In this document: positions 11,095-24,524 of the stretch, one piece after another
Layout of the letters: each line of letters opens with the position of its first letter
How positions within the stretch are numbered: the first letter of the stretch is position 1
Origin: Phragmites australis
Taxonomy: Eukaryota > Streptophyta > Magnoliopsida > Poales > Poaceae
Length of the DNA stretch: 64,000 bases
NCBI RefSeq assembly: GCF_958298935.1
Contig: NC_084940.1
Span: forward strand, 18,347,146-18,411,145
Direction: 5' to 3'
Notes under the pieces: model-generated
The model's database searches: none
Told to the model about the DNA's origin: nothing
Seen by the model: the letters and a program-made list of their open reading frames with translations, nothing else
Made by a program: the position numbers and the translations under genes

Positions 11095-12612
11095 TGGTTA
11101 CTACACATAGAACTTGCAAAGGTTGTTGGCATTCCAAGTGTGCGGAAGCTCATCCCCTTCAACAGCAACCAGGCGATAAGATCCGAGCCTTAACGATCTC
11201 TTCACCAAGAAAGTTCCGTCCCACATACTTTGCAATTTTCCCACGGTGGAAGTATTGGTGAGTCTTCGCAGTACCAAGTCTCCAGGGGTGAACTCCTTTG
11301 GGGACACTTTCTTGTCCTTCCATCTTCTAGTCTCCTCCTGATATCTGGTCAGGTTTTCGACGGCCTGTATTCATCTCCTCCAGCGCATCTTTTGATGTCA
11401 ATTCTTTGCTTTGGGCTGATTCATTCGTGACTCGAAATGATTTATTTTTACATTCCTCCAGAGTCATTGCCTCTTCACCGAAGAGCAAATGAAATAGCGT
11501 GAATCCTGTTGGTCTTGTTACCGTTGTTCTTACAGATCATAAGACGTTCGGCGGCTCTTCCGCCCACTTTCATTTTGGTAGACCTTGCAGACGTTTTGTG
11601 ACACCAGCAAAGATGATGACGTTTGCCCTTTCCACAGCTCCATTTGACTGTGGGTGATACACTGATGCGAAGTGGACTTTGATTACAAGGTCTTCATAGA
11701 ATTGTTTGAACCCTTCGTTGTCAAATTGCTTGCCGTTATCAATGGTCACTTCATGTGGAACTCCGAAGCGGCAGACGATGTTCTGCCACAAGAATTTTTG
11801 GATATTTCTTGATGTTATATTCACCAGCGGCATTGCCTCCACTCATTTGGAGAAGTACCTTTACTGCAACGATAGCATAACGCAAGTTCCCTGTGGCAGC
11901 TGGTAACTGTCCGACAATGTCAATTCCCCACTGCGTTAATGGCCAGATCGGTGGTATGAGTTGTGTCTTTGTTGAAGGCCTATTTGAACCCTTTGCCAAG
12001 TACTGGCACTGGACACAACTTCGGACTACACACTCCGCATCATAAATCACCTTCGGCCAAAAGAATCCTTGCCTGAATGCTTTTCTGACGAGTACTCGAG
12101 TGCCTATATGTGAGCCACACAGTCCTCAGTGTATTTCTCTCAGCAAGTGTTGGCCCTCTGCTTGGGATATACATCGCAGCATCGGTGCACAGACTCCCAT
12201 CTTGTACAAGTCGGCCCCCACAATTTTGTAGTTTCTGGCTCTCTGCACCATACGCTTCGCCTTGACATTATCCCCGGGCTCATAGTAGCCATGAAGATAG
12301 GCCATTATGGGAGAGCGCCAATCTTCACTCTCGGTTATAGTGACTGAGCGTGCCTTCTGCAAAGGGGCCTCGACAGCTAGCACCTTCAATTTCTGATAAA
12401 ACACATCTGGCGGTATTGGCAGATTTTGCGCCGCGGCCTTTGCGAGGTCATTGGCCTCAAAGATGTCATTTCTCGATATGCTCTTGACTGTAAATCCAAG
12501 GAAATGCTTTTCCATGCTTCGCACCGCTACCATGTATTTGACTAGTTCTGGCTCCTTCGTTTGAAATCTTGTCAATTTGGCTTGCGATCACTTTAGAGCC
12601 TGTCTTGACCAA
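11095..12612 (-). pseudogene. Element E pol, C-terminal part: end of RNase H and integrase
   Basis: The minus-strand order is: RNase H tail (12,612-12,130; FQTKEPELVKYMVAVRSMEKHF), integrase zinc-binding remnant (about 12,050-11,990; CVVRSCVQCQ), integrase core (WGIDIVGQLP, then EVTIDNGKQF, then YHPQSNGAVERAN) and integrase C-terminus (11,307-11,101; TPGDLVLRRL..GKLQSMWDGTFLV). The three catalytic acids D, D, E are all still visible. Integrase would join element cDNA to host DNA in the nucleus. Frameshifts near 11,840 and 11,570 and stop codons break the frame. The RNase H is cut at 12,613 by the insertion of D. Confidence 0.8.
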
Positions 12613-12613
12613 G
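12609..12613. other. Target site duplication of D, left copy (CCAAG)
   Basis: CCAAG here and CCAAG at 27,862-27,866 flank element D. Removing D and one copy restores a continuous RNase H reading on the minus strand (..LGARRVLVKTGSKVIASQ..). Confidence 0.9.
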
Positions 12614-13505
12614 TGATGAGGACACCACTCATTTAGATACATGCGCTACAAGTGATCCTCTGGTGTTTGATCCATTACAAGGACCGATTACATGGGCTCG
12701 CAAACGTCATTTAACTCATGAGGTGAATTTGTTACTCGCTGTCCATACTACTAATTATAAGGATGGGATGCTACTCATTTTTTGTGAATTTTTTATGCTT
12801 AGAAATATGGGTGAAGCACCTATGGAACAGCCAAGTCAGACGGGACTCAAGCCAAGTTCAAGTCGGAGTCGGAATTCGGTTCGGATTCAGCAGAGAGCGT
12901 CGCACTAAAACGGCCATAACTTCTTCATATGGAGTCCAAATAATGTGTTCTTTGATGCGTTGGAAAGCTAAGGACGATAGCTTTGTTTTGGTACTGGTCC
13001 CAGCTCCAGATTCACGGTTGATTATTTTGTGTCATCAAAACAATGTGCTGTATCACAATTTTGGGCCATATCTTGCCTTGTAAACGTGTTCGGGTCTAAG
13101 CCTAAGTTGTGGACGCCCCCCTGGTTGCCCAAAACCCTAGCATGCCCCTCTTCATATATCTAGCATCCATCATCATGGAATTTTTGGGGGTTTTGCTTAG
13201 ATTAATCTGTCATTGAACAATTTCACCATCGTTCGGTTTGTGAAACCCCAACTCGTGAGGTTAATCATATTTGCAATTTCAGATTGTGTTCTTCCGTGTT
13301 CTTGCTTGTGTTCTCGATTCGCTTGCAAGAATTAGTCTTCTTAGTGAGGTCAATCGTGCTGCGTGCGGTTGATAACCAATGGAGCAGTGGTGTAGCGATT
13401 GCAAGGGTTGCGTTCTGTCCTGATCGGAAGCCTTGGTTCGTCAATGTGGAGTCTCCACCAATCGACTTACCATTACCTAACGGAAGATCGAGCCTCCTCT
13501 CATCA
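12614..13505 (+). repeat. 5' LTR of element D
   Basis: It runs from TGATGAGGAC to CCTCTCATCA, giving inverted ends TGATGAG/CTCATCA. It aligns end to end with 26,971-27,861, including a 3-bp length difference near 12,750. Two bases (TC) separate it from the primer-binding site. Confidence 0.9.
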
Positions 13506-13507
13506 TC

Positions 13508-13519
13508 TGGTATCAGATT
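13508..13519 (+). other. Primer-binding site of D (initiator tRNA-Met type)
   Basis: TGGTATCAGATT starts two bases after the LTR end. TGGTATCAGA is the complement of the 3' end of plant initiator tRNA-Met, used to prime minus-strand DNA synthesis. Bases 13,520-14,868 are an untranslated leader with no recognised feature. Confidence 0.8.
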
Positions 13520-14868
13520 TTCAGGTTGCTCGCTAGGTAATTTCGTTTTCCCCTTAGATTAGTTCTATTTTCATCACCTAGAGTCTACAAAAAGCCAAAA
13601 ATATTTCCCTTGTCTGTTGTCCTACAACCCTTTGGGCCTTGCAGTTTCGTTTTTGGTGTCGCTTTGTTGAGTATTGTTGCTGGTCTAGGGTAGTGTTCTT
13701 GGTCTTAGTTCAACACCCGTGCTATTTGTCACGCCGCTCTCCCACCACTCCCACCCCCACCAACAAGTCAAGCCACTACATCACTCGATTTGCCCTCGCG
13801 AACTGCCTTGTGTTAATTCTCGCCACGCTAGCCCTAGATAGGTCGCAAGCTGTCTTGTATCACTTGCCCTACCACCGCAGCCCTCCTTTTTTATCTAGCG
13901 ATTCGATTGCTTGCTTGCCTGCCCTAATTTCGTGGCCTTACCGATTGAGTAGGGAAGCTTTGCCCTAATTTTCCGCTGCTGTTATCATCCATAGCCAGGG
14001 AAGCTTTGCCCTAGGTGTGTTTACATCGCTAAGTAGAGTTACTTAGCCATGTCCTGTGTTCGGTTGATAGGGAAGCTTTGCCCTAAACCGACAGAAGAAA
14101 ATAAGTGCGCAGATATCCTAGTTTGAGCAGTGTTCACTAAATTGGGCGTAACTTTTGCCTACGAACTCAGATTTGGACGTTCTATACACCATTGGAAAGC
14201 TAATTTCAAGCCCGACGTGAAAAAAGCAATGAGCCTTTGACCTATTGCCCTGTTTGACCCCCAAATTCGACTGTTTAGACGCTCTTTCGGGGCCCGGAAG
14301 TTTCAACACCTGTTTTTCACATCATGCTATCTACCGCTTTGTGATCTGTTTTGGCTTTGCTTGCTTCCAAATTTTGTGCCTATCTTTTTTAGACCTTTTA
14401 TAAGTGTGTGCTACAACATATAGAAAAGAAAGTGTGCAAAAAAAATAGAGAAAAAATATTGTGGTAAAAATTAGAAATATTAAAGGCAATCAGATTGTGG
14501 TAGCACACTGTGTTCTTTGTGCTTGGTCCTTTCTTTCAGCTTGTTGTGCTAGGTCTAGGGACACGCTCGGGACCAACAACGATAACTACTTTGGACATTT
14601 ATTCAGCTTTGCTAATCTTATTATGATTTTGCTAGTCCTTGCTACCATATTGTTCCGTGCCAAACTACACTTCCTCTTTATCAGAACAGGTCCTCTCTTG
14701 CAATCATACCCTCGCTCGACAAGTTATCAAGAAGCAGCCACCAATTGTTCCACCTACTGTGTTGGTAAGAACACTTGTAAGAGCATGGTAAGACGCTTGA
14801 GTGCGTGTGATTCCACTGCCTAATAGTGATAGGGATAATTTTGTTTTGTCCTTTGCTTTCTACTAACC

Positions 14869-16440
<1,572 letters not shown>

Positions 16441-17235
16441 TGGTGGGAGTTGCAATAACTTGGTGAGTTCAGATTTTTTCAAGAAGCTTGGCTTGGCCAC
16501 TCGCGCACACCCTCGTCCATATCACATTCAATGGCTCAACAACAGTGGTAAGGCGAAGGTACCTCACACTGTTCGTGTTCATTTTTCCATTGGTTCCTAC
16601 CATGATTGCATCGCGGATTGTGATGTCATGCCTATGCAAGCATGTTCCCTTTTGTTAGGCCATCCTTGGGAGTTTGATACTAATGCTACACACCAAGGTA
16701 GAAGTAATAACTACACACTTATGCACAAAGGAATGAAAATAACCTTGCTTCCTTTAACACCGAGTGAGATTGTGCAATAAGATAAAGCGATAGCTGAAAA
16801 TGCGAAGAGAGAGCAAGATTTACGATCTGAAAATCAGCAAGTAGCTAAACATGTTTTTCCACCAAAGAAAGAGCAACCAACACCTTCTTCTAGTTCCACA
16901 GGCATTAAATTAAAAGGTGGTGTTATGCTTGTTACAAAATCAGACCTTGCTGAAATTGTAAACAATGATGTTCCTTGCGAAGCTTTGGTATGCAAAGAAG
17001 CTTTATTTTCACTTGATGATATACCTTCCTCTTTTGTCTTCTGCTATCGCTAACCTTTTGCAGGAGTATAAGGATGTGTTTCCAACCGAGATACCCCCGG
17101 GGCTACCACCTTTGAGAGGAATCGAGCACCACATTGATTTGATCTCGGGAGCGACTTTGCCAAACCGTGCAGCATATAGGACCAATCCTGAGGAGACTAA
17201 GGAAATTCAGCGGCAAGTCCAAGACCTTTTGGACC

Positions 17236-17240
17236 ATGGG
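17236..17240. other. Target site duplication of C, left copy (ATGGG)
   Basis: ATGGG at 17,236-17,240 and again at 24,520-24,524 flanks element C. Joining across them restores the D reading ..[17 protein letters not shown]... Confidence 0.93.
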
Positions 17241-17890
17241 TGATGAGGACATCACCTCTTTAGTTCCAGCCACATCACCTGCTGTTTCCACAACTCCAGA
17301 AATGATACAAGGACCGATAACTCGAGCTCGTGCACGTGAACTGAACTACGTGATTCTCCTAAGGAATGAAGGTCCTGAACATGGCAACAAATAAAGGGGT
17401 GCTGCGCCACCAATCCTTTGGGCTGGGCCCATGTAATAAAGTCATGTTTTAGGCAGTTTAGGAAATGTTAGAAGGAGATTTCTCCCTGCCTTTGCTGCTG
17501 GCCGAAATCTCCTCCCCCTCCTCCTATTTAGTCCAGGTCAAGCCTCCCTTATGAGGTGGGTTTTCTTTTGTTTAAGTTTAGCCATTGTGCAAACATTGAT
17601 CTTCAGTTGTGTCCAGCGACCACCTGTAAGACAGTAATTGAGAACCCCATATTTGAGTGATTTCAGTTTGCCTACATCTTGTTCTTGCTTGTTCTTCGAT
17701 TGCTTGCAGGGATTGAACCTCGTGTTCAGGTTGATCTCGCTATTCCAGCAAGGTCAATAACCATTTGGAGTTGGTTCTGCGATTGCTAAGGCGCCCACGA
17801 CCTGTTCGTTCGTAGTCGGATCGCGAGAGTCACCACCACTCAATCGATATTTATCCTCTCACCGAAAGATCGGGCACTCCAGGCATATCA
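17241..17890 (+). repeat. 5' LTR of element C
   Basis: It runs from TGATGAGGACATC to GGCATATCA and is equal in length to 23,870-24,519. It differs from that copy at about six positions, mostly G/A and C/T transitions. Confidence 0.95.
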
Positions 17891-17892
17891 AG

Positions 17893-17904
17893 TGGTATCA
17901 GATT
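17893..17904 (+). other. Primer-binding site of C (initiator tRNA-Met type)
   Basis: TGGTATCAGATT begins two bases after the 5' LTR. It uses the same primer and spacing as element D. Bases 17,905-19,186 form a leader with short open frames that I do not consider genes. Confidence 0.85.
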
Positions 17905-19186
17905 TCAGGTTGCTCGGTGAGATCGTTCCCTACCTTTGTCATGCAATTTACGTTCCTATCATCCACATAAAAGCCAAAAAAAAGGATAGGTTAGTCTTGC
18001 TGTCCAAAACCGTTGTGCCATTGCATCTTTCTTTCAGTATTTTTGCTTTGTTGAATTTGTGTTCTATCATCGTTCTGTGTTGCTGGTCGCACAACAACTC
18101 TGTATTTCTCGCTTTGCACCACGATACAACCCTTGTTTTCCCACGCAACAACCTACACATCCCAGCCATACCCGCTTGGAAAGCTCTCTCCGAATTGGAT
18201 AGTTTCTACTCATATTTCTACGCCCAGGTGTCTTTCCTTTTTAAATGGCTTTAGCAAGGAAAGTTCCAGCGCCTGCTTTTCTTCCAGGAACCAGCATTAC
18301 CAAGGCAAAAGGCAAGGTGCACAACACAAAAAGGAAAGAAAAAGCCGCACCTAGTTGTCAAAAAAAAAGGGGGTCATGCAATAGGAAAGTTTTCTGCCAT
18401 ATCAGAACGCTGTTGGGTCGTGCTGTAAGTTCCTCTTGTTGTCTCAACCATAGAAGGCAAGAGCCATTTCCAGGGTTTGCTGATCCATTGAAATAGGAAG
18501 GAAAGTACCTGGTTGATCCATGCGCACATGCTTCCTTGTTTAGAGAGAGAATTGTGCCCAGTACACTCCCAGGACCTAGCATAGGCTACACTCGTGCTTC
18601 CTGATAGCCTTCGTTGCACCAAAAAAAAATTTCATTTCATCGTTCGAGCCTAGCTGTTGCATACTACTCAAGCTAGGGGCTGTTTGCATTGAACTTCGTT
18701 TTCATATGCATGTGCCTCACGTCGTGTGAACTTTTCTGCCCCCCTAACAGCAGCTTTGAGTAGTCGGCTAGGGTCTCTCCTAGTACTTGGTGTGAGATTT
18801 ATTCGTTGCTTGCATCAAGTCACATTATTCGTTGCGCAACCAAGCTGATACGTTTCTCACCTTGTTTATACCAGCAGCATTGCAACATATTTTGAACACT
18901 TATTCAACTTGCATGTGCTGAATTGATTGTGCTCATCCTTGCTACAGAGTGAAACCTTCCTATAGCTACACAGATTTCTACAACGAACGGCTTTGTGTCA
19001 CCTGGCAATCGCTCCATCCAATCTTCACTGGTTGACGCCGCTGGTTGCAGGTCACCCCTGTCGGCTTGGTAAGAATTGGTAAGAATTTGATAATGGCTTT
19101 AGCGTGTGTAACCTGAACAGCACCACACCCTGAAGTTGTTGGACATACACTTGTGTTCCTTGCTCTCTTGTTTTGTTGTGCTAACA

Positions 19187-20128
19187 ATGACAGGTCCTTC
19201 GGATACTTCAGACAACAGGATGGCGCATTCTCCTCGAACAAAGGGCATCATACAGCACTTTGAGCGGCAAATGAGGCTGCAGGTAGAAGGACTTGACGAG
19301 GATATCCGAACAACAAATGAGCGCCTGGGCCAGCTTGAGAGCTCCCAGCTTGCAACAGGTGCAACGCTCAATGAGATGAAGACCGCCCAGGCCACCACCA
19401 ACACTAATCTGGCCAACATCATAATACACCTTCAGGACCTGTCACAACAGCTTGCTAATGTTGTACAGGGCCAAGCTGCCCATAGTGAGATTGACGAACA
19501 GGGCGATGCTGATTACGCTGGTGACACCGAGCATGAAGAGCTTCCCAATAACCACAATGCTCGGGATCATCGTCGGTGGTGTGCAAATCAGCAAGGTATG
19601 CGTCAAAACCAGCACCGATGTGAGGTACGTAATTAGGATGATTCTTTTGCTAAAGTTAAATTCACTATACCTGCGTTCAATGGCAAATATGATCCTGATG
19701 CTTATCTTAATTGGGAGCTCGCTATTGATCAAAAGTTTGCATGCCATGCTTTTCCTGCAAATAACCAAGTTAGGTCTGCTACTAGTGAGTTTACAGATTT
19801 TGCATCTATTTGGTGGAGAGAACATTGTGGTAAGCATTTCAATAACATCCCCACAACTTGGGAAGCTTTAAAATTGCTTATGCGACATAGATTTGTTCCC
19901 TCGTACTATGCTCGTGACATGCTTAATAAACTACAACGCTTACATCAAGGTACCAATTCTGTTGAAGAGTACTATCAGGAGCTGCAAATTGATATGTTGC
20001 GTTGTGGCTTAGTTGAGAATGACGATGCAGCTATGGCGCGGTTTTTGGGGGGCTGAATCGTGAAATTTAGGATGTTCTTGATTACAAGGAGTACAATAAT
20101 ATTACTCGTTTGTTCCATCTTGCTTGCA
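19187..20128 (+). pseudogene. Element C gag, capsid part
   Basis: The likely start is ATG 19,187 (MTGPSDTSDNRMAHSP). The first 100 residues are Gln-rich and heptad-like (FERQMRLQVEGLDEDIRTTNERLGQLE), a probable coiled coil. A TAG at 19,634 interrupts the frame just before the gag domain proper (FAKVKFTIPAFNGKYDPDAYLNWE..). The frame then continues to FLGG at 20,056. There, loss of one G in a G-run shifts the frame, and a TAG follows where D has Gln. The gag ORF is therefore not translatable as one protein in this copy. Confidence 0.8.
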
Positions 20129-21006
20129 AAGCTGAACGTGAAGTGCAGGGACGTCAAACGAGGACACGAGCTAACTATTCTGCAGGTCGCACCAACTCTT
20201 GGAAATCAGCCACTACGGCTGCGTCGTCCTCCCCTTCGGCTGCACCATCTCCATCCAGCAGCAAACAGCAAACCGTGGCTTTAGCACCTCATGTACAAAC
20301 CAAAGCTGCACACAACAGTTCAACACCAAGTGTTTCGGTTGCTTCTACCGGACGCACTAAGGAGATACAATGCCACCGCTGCAAGGGCTATGGACACGTC
20401 ATCCGTGATTGTCCAAACAAGCGCGTGCTGGTCATACATGAAGATGGTGAGTATTCTTCAGCTAGTGATTTGGATGATGCCACATATGCCATGCTTGCCA
20501 CTGACGTTGCAGGACACGAAGATACATTTTCTCATGAAGAACATGTTGCTGCTGATGATGCCGACAAGTATTTGAGCCTGGTAGTGCAGCGTGTACTTAG
20601 TACTCAGCTTGCACCACAAGAACAAAACCAGCGCCATACTTTGTTTCACACCAAAGGCGTTGTTCAAGAGCGATCAGTTCGAATCATCATCGATGGCGGA
20701 AGCTGCAACAACTTGGCAAGCACAGATCTGGTGGAAAAGCTTGCTCTCTCAACTCGACCACATCCCCACCCCTACCACATCCAATGGCTCAACCAAGGTG
20801 GTAAGATGAAGGTAACACGTTCAGTAAGGATCCACTTTGCTATGGGTTCGTATCATGATTATGTTGATTGTGATGTTGTTCCTATGCAAGCATGCTCCTT
20901 GTTGCTAGGTAGACCTTGGCAATATGATACAGATTGTGTGCATAATGGTCGCACTAACCAGTACTCACTCCTCTTTAAGGGAAAGAAATTGTTTTGCATC
21001 CAATGA
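20110..21006 (+). pseudogene. Element C nucleocapsid and protease
   Basis: After a Ser/Ala/Pro-rich linker, a CCHC zinc knuckle (CHRCKGYGHVIRDC) lies at about 20,371-20,412. The protease active site IIIDGGSCNNL is at about 20,686-20,715, and the second conserved block ACSLLLGRPWQYD is at about 20,890-20,928. The frame ends at TGA 21,004 because of an apparent one-base loss near 20,988. The following pol frame overlaps it from 20,994. Protease would cleave the gag-pol polyprotein. Confidence 0.8.
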
Positions 21007-24000
21007 CCCCTGAACAAATTGTGCGAGATGAACTTGCTAGGGCGAGCAGAGAGCGTAAACAAAGTGAGAATCAGATTGTAGCACAAGAAATAAAACTGAA
21101 TGGTCCTGTTTTGCTTGCTACACAAGCTGATTTCGATGAGTGGGACGCTAGTGCCTCTACTTGCTATGCTCTCATATGCACACAGGTGCTGTTTTCGATT
21201 GACGAGGCACCATCTTTTGTGCCTCCTGCTGTCACTAATCTTTTGCAGGAATACTCCGACGTTTTTCCGAAGGATTTACCTGCAGGTCTCCCACCTCTCC
21301 ATGGCATTGAACATCAGATTGACCTTATTCCGGGAGCTTCATTGCCCAACCGTGCGCCATATCGCACCAATCCCGACGAGATGAAAGAAATTCAGCGCCA
21401 GGTACAAGAATTACTTGATAAGGGGTACATCCGTGAATCTCTTAGCCCATGTGCTGTTCCTGTCCTGTTAGTGCCCAAGAAAGATGGCTCCTGGCGTATG
21501 TGTGTTGATTGTCGCGCCATTAACAATATCACAATACGATATCATCACCCTATCCCTAGGTTAGATGATATGCTTGATGAACTAAGTGGCGCTATTGTGT
21601 TCTCTAAGGTTGATTTGCGTAGTGGGTACCATCAGATTCGTATGAAATTGGGGGATGAATGGAAAACAGCTTTCAAAACTAAGTTCGGTTTATATGAGTG
21701 GTTAGTCATGCCTTTTGGATTAACTAACGCACCCAGCACTTTCATGAGACTAATGAATGAAGTTTTGCGTGCTTTCATAGGCAAATTTGTGGTTGTCTAT
21801 TTTGATGATATACTGATTTACAGCAACTCTTTGGAGGAACATATTGATCATTTACGTGCTGTTTTCGATGCTTTGCGTAGTGCATGTCTTTTTGGGAACT
21901 TGGATAAGTGCAGCTTTTGCACAGCCCGTGTATCTTTTCTTGGCTATGTTGTTACAGCACAGGGTATCGAAGTGGACAGCACCAAGATCGAAGCAATCCA
22001 GAGCTGGCCAACTCCTTCCATGGTGACGCAGATTCGGAGTTTCCTCGGGCTTGCTGGATTCTATCGCAGATTCGTTCGTGATTTCAGCACCATCGCCGCC
22101 CCGCTGAACGAACTCATGAAGAAAGGTGTTCCATTCTCTTGGGGTCCAGCACAAGACGAGGCCTTCCTGACTTTGAAAGATAAGTTAACCCATGCACCTT
22201 TGCTTCAGCTTCCTGATTTTACTAAGATGTTTGAGCTAGAATGTGATGCTAGTGGAATTAGGCTAGGAGGTGTGTTGCTGCAAGAGGGCAAACCAGTTGC
22301 TTATTTCAGTGAGAAATTAAGTGGCCCTAGTTTGAACTATTCCACTTATGATAAAGAGCTACTTGCGTTAGTTCGAACGCTTGCGACTTGGCAGCATTAT
22401 TTGTGGCCTAGAGAATTCATTATTCATTCTGATCATGAATCTTTGAAGCATATTCGAAACCAATCAAATCTGAGTCGTCGGCATGCTAAATGGGTAGAAT
22501 TTATTGAGTCTTTTCCCTATGTCATCAAACACAAGAAAGGGAAAGAAAATGTGATTGCTGATGCGCTGTCTCGCCGATACACCATGCTCTCTCAGCTTGA
22601 TTTTAAGATTTTTGGGCTAGAAACTCTGAAGGAGCAGTATGCACTCAATCCTGATTTCAATGACGTGTTACTAAATTGCAAGAATGGGAGACCGTGTGGC
22701 AAGTTCTTCATGGACGATGGATTTTTGTTTCGTGCTAACAAGCTGTGCATTCCAGCAAGTTCTGTTCGTCTTTTGTTGTTACAGGAAGCGCATGGAGGTG
22801 GACTCATGGGACATTTCGGCGTCAAGAAGACCGAGGACATTCTTGCTGATCATTTCTTTTGGCCAAAGATGCGATGTGATGTGGAGAGGTTTGTTGCTCG
22901 CTGCTCGACATGTCAACGAGCTAAGTCACGACTCAATCCCCATGGTTTATACATGCCTCTCCCTGTTCCTTCTATTCCTTGAGAGGATATTTCGATGGAC
23001 TTTGTCTTAGGATTACCTCGAACCAAGAAGGGAAGGGACAGCATCTTTGTCGTTGTTGACAGATTTTCTAAAATGGCTCACTTCATACCATGTCACAAGA
23101 GCGATGATGCTACTCACATTGCTGATTTATTCTTCCGTGAAATTGTTCGCTTGCATGGTATGCCCAATACAATAGTTTCAGATCGTGATACAAAATTTCT
23201 TAGTCATTTTTGGAGAACTTTGTGGAACAAATTGGGGACTAAATTGCTGTTCAGCACTACATGTCATTCCCAAACCGATGGTCAAACTGAGGTTGTTAAT
23301 CGAACTTTGTCTACCATGCTTAGGGCTACTCTAAAGAAGAATCTAAAAATGTGGGAGGAATGCTTGCCTCATATTGAGTTTGCTTACAATCGTTCTGTCC
23401 ATTCCTCCACAAAGATGCTCCCTTTCCAAATTGTCTATGGTTTTATTCCTCGTGCACCAATTGATTTGATCTCTGTTCCGTCCTCCGAGGACATGAATTT
23501 TGATGCTAACCAACGTGCAGATCTGATATTGAAAATACATGAGCAAACCAAGGAGAATATTGAGTGTATGAATGCAAAGAACAAAATTGCAGGTAGTAAA
23601 GGACGACAACATGTTACCTTTCAACCTGGTGACTTGGTTTGGTTACACTTGAGGAAGGATCGTTTCCCTGCTTTGCGCAAGTCCAAATTGATGCCGCGTG
23701 CTGATGGACCATTCAAGATACTTGAAAAAATAAATGACAATGCATATAAACTTGACCTTCCTGTAGACTATGGTGTTTCTTCTAGTTTCAATGTTACAGA
23801 TTTGAAGCCATATGAAGGTGAGAAAGAGCAACTTCCGTCGAGGATGACTTCGATTCAAGAAGGGGAGGATGATGAGGACATCACCTCTTTAGTTCCAGCC
23901 ACATCACCTGCTGTTTCCACAACTCCAGAAATGATACAAGGACCGATAACTCGAGCTCGCGCACGTGAACTGAACTACGTGATTCTCCTAAGGAATGAAG

Positions 24001-24023
24001 GTCCTGAACATGGCAACAAATAA
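20994..24023 (+). pseudogene. Element C pol: reverse transcriptase, RNase H, integrase, with one internal stop
   Basis: Domains in order: RT, including [19 protein letters not shown] and the catalytic [12 protein letters not shown]; RNase H ([30 protein letters not shown]); integrase zinc finger ([17 protein letters not shown]); integrase core with D (MDFVLGLPR), D (VSDRDTKF) and E (DGQTEVVNR), all intact; and GPY-type C-terminus ([12 protein letters not shown]). The single lesion is TGA at 22,980-22,982, where D has Trp (PWEDIS). The final 51 residues, DDEDITSLV.. to EGPEHGNK, are encoded inside the 3' LTR. A one-base change would remove the stop, so this copy died recently. Confidence 0.9.
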
Positions 24024-24519
24024 AGGGGTGCTGCACCACCAATCCTTTGGGCTGAGCCCATGTAATAAAGTCATGTTTTAGGCAGTTTAGGAAATGTTAG
24101 AAGGAGATTTCTCCCTGCCTTTGCTGCTGGCCGAAATCTCCTCCCCCTCCTCCTATTTAGTCCAGGTCAAGCCTCCCTTATGAGGTGGGTTTTCTTTTGT
24201 TTAAGTTTAGCCATTGTGCAAACATTGATCTTCAGTTGTGTCCAGCGACCACCTGTAAGACAGTAATTGAGAACCCCATATTCGAGTGATTTCAGTTTGC
24301 CTACATCTTGTTCTTGCTTGTTCTTCGATTGCTTGCAGGAATTGAACCTCGTGTTCAGGTTGATCTCGCTATTCCAGCAAGGTCAATAACCATTTGGAGT
24401 TGGTTCTGCGATTGCTAAGGCGCCCACGACCTGTTCGTTCGTAGTCGGATCACGAGAGTCACCACCACTCAATCGATATTTATCCTCTCACCGAAAGATC
24501 GGGCACTCCAGGCATATCA
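23870..24519 (+). repeat. 3' LTR of element C, overlapping the end of pol
   Basis: It matches 17,241-17,890. The pol frame enters the LTR at its first bases and ends at 24,023, so about 154 bp of LTR is coding. The ATGGG target duplication follows at 24,520-24,524. Confidence 0.95.
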
Positions 24520-24524
24520 ATGGG

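Larger units (their letters stand above)
17241..24519 (+). mobile_element. Element C: young CRM-like Ty3/Gypsy element nested in D
   Basis: A full-length 7.28-kb element has two 650-bp LTRs, ATGGG target duplications, a tRNA-Met-type primer site and all gag-pol domains in order. I count about six differences between the two LTRs (under 1%). With a grass LTR rate of 1.3e-8 substitutions per site per year (an assumption from general knowledge), this is roughly 0.3-0.4 million years. The gag-pol frame has few lesions: a TAG and a frameshift in gag, a frameshift before the pre-RT linker, and one TGA in integrase. Its proteins resemble those of D closely, so C is a member of the same or a sister family. 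Confidence 0.93.

Noticed and set aside
17893..17904. tRNA gene fragment
   Set aside because: The match to tRNA-Met is only the primer-binding site, two bases after an LTR.
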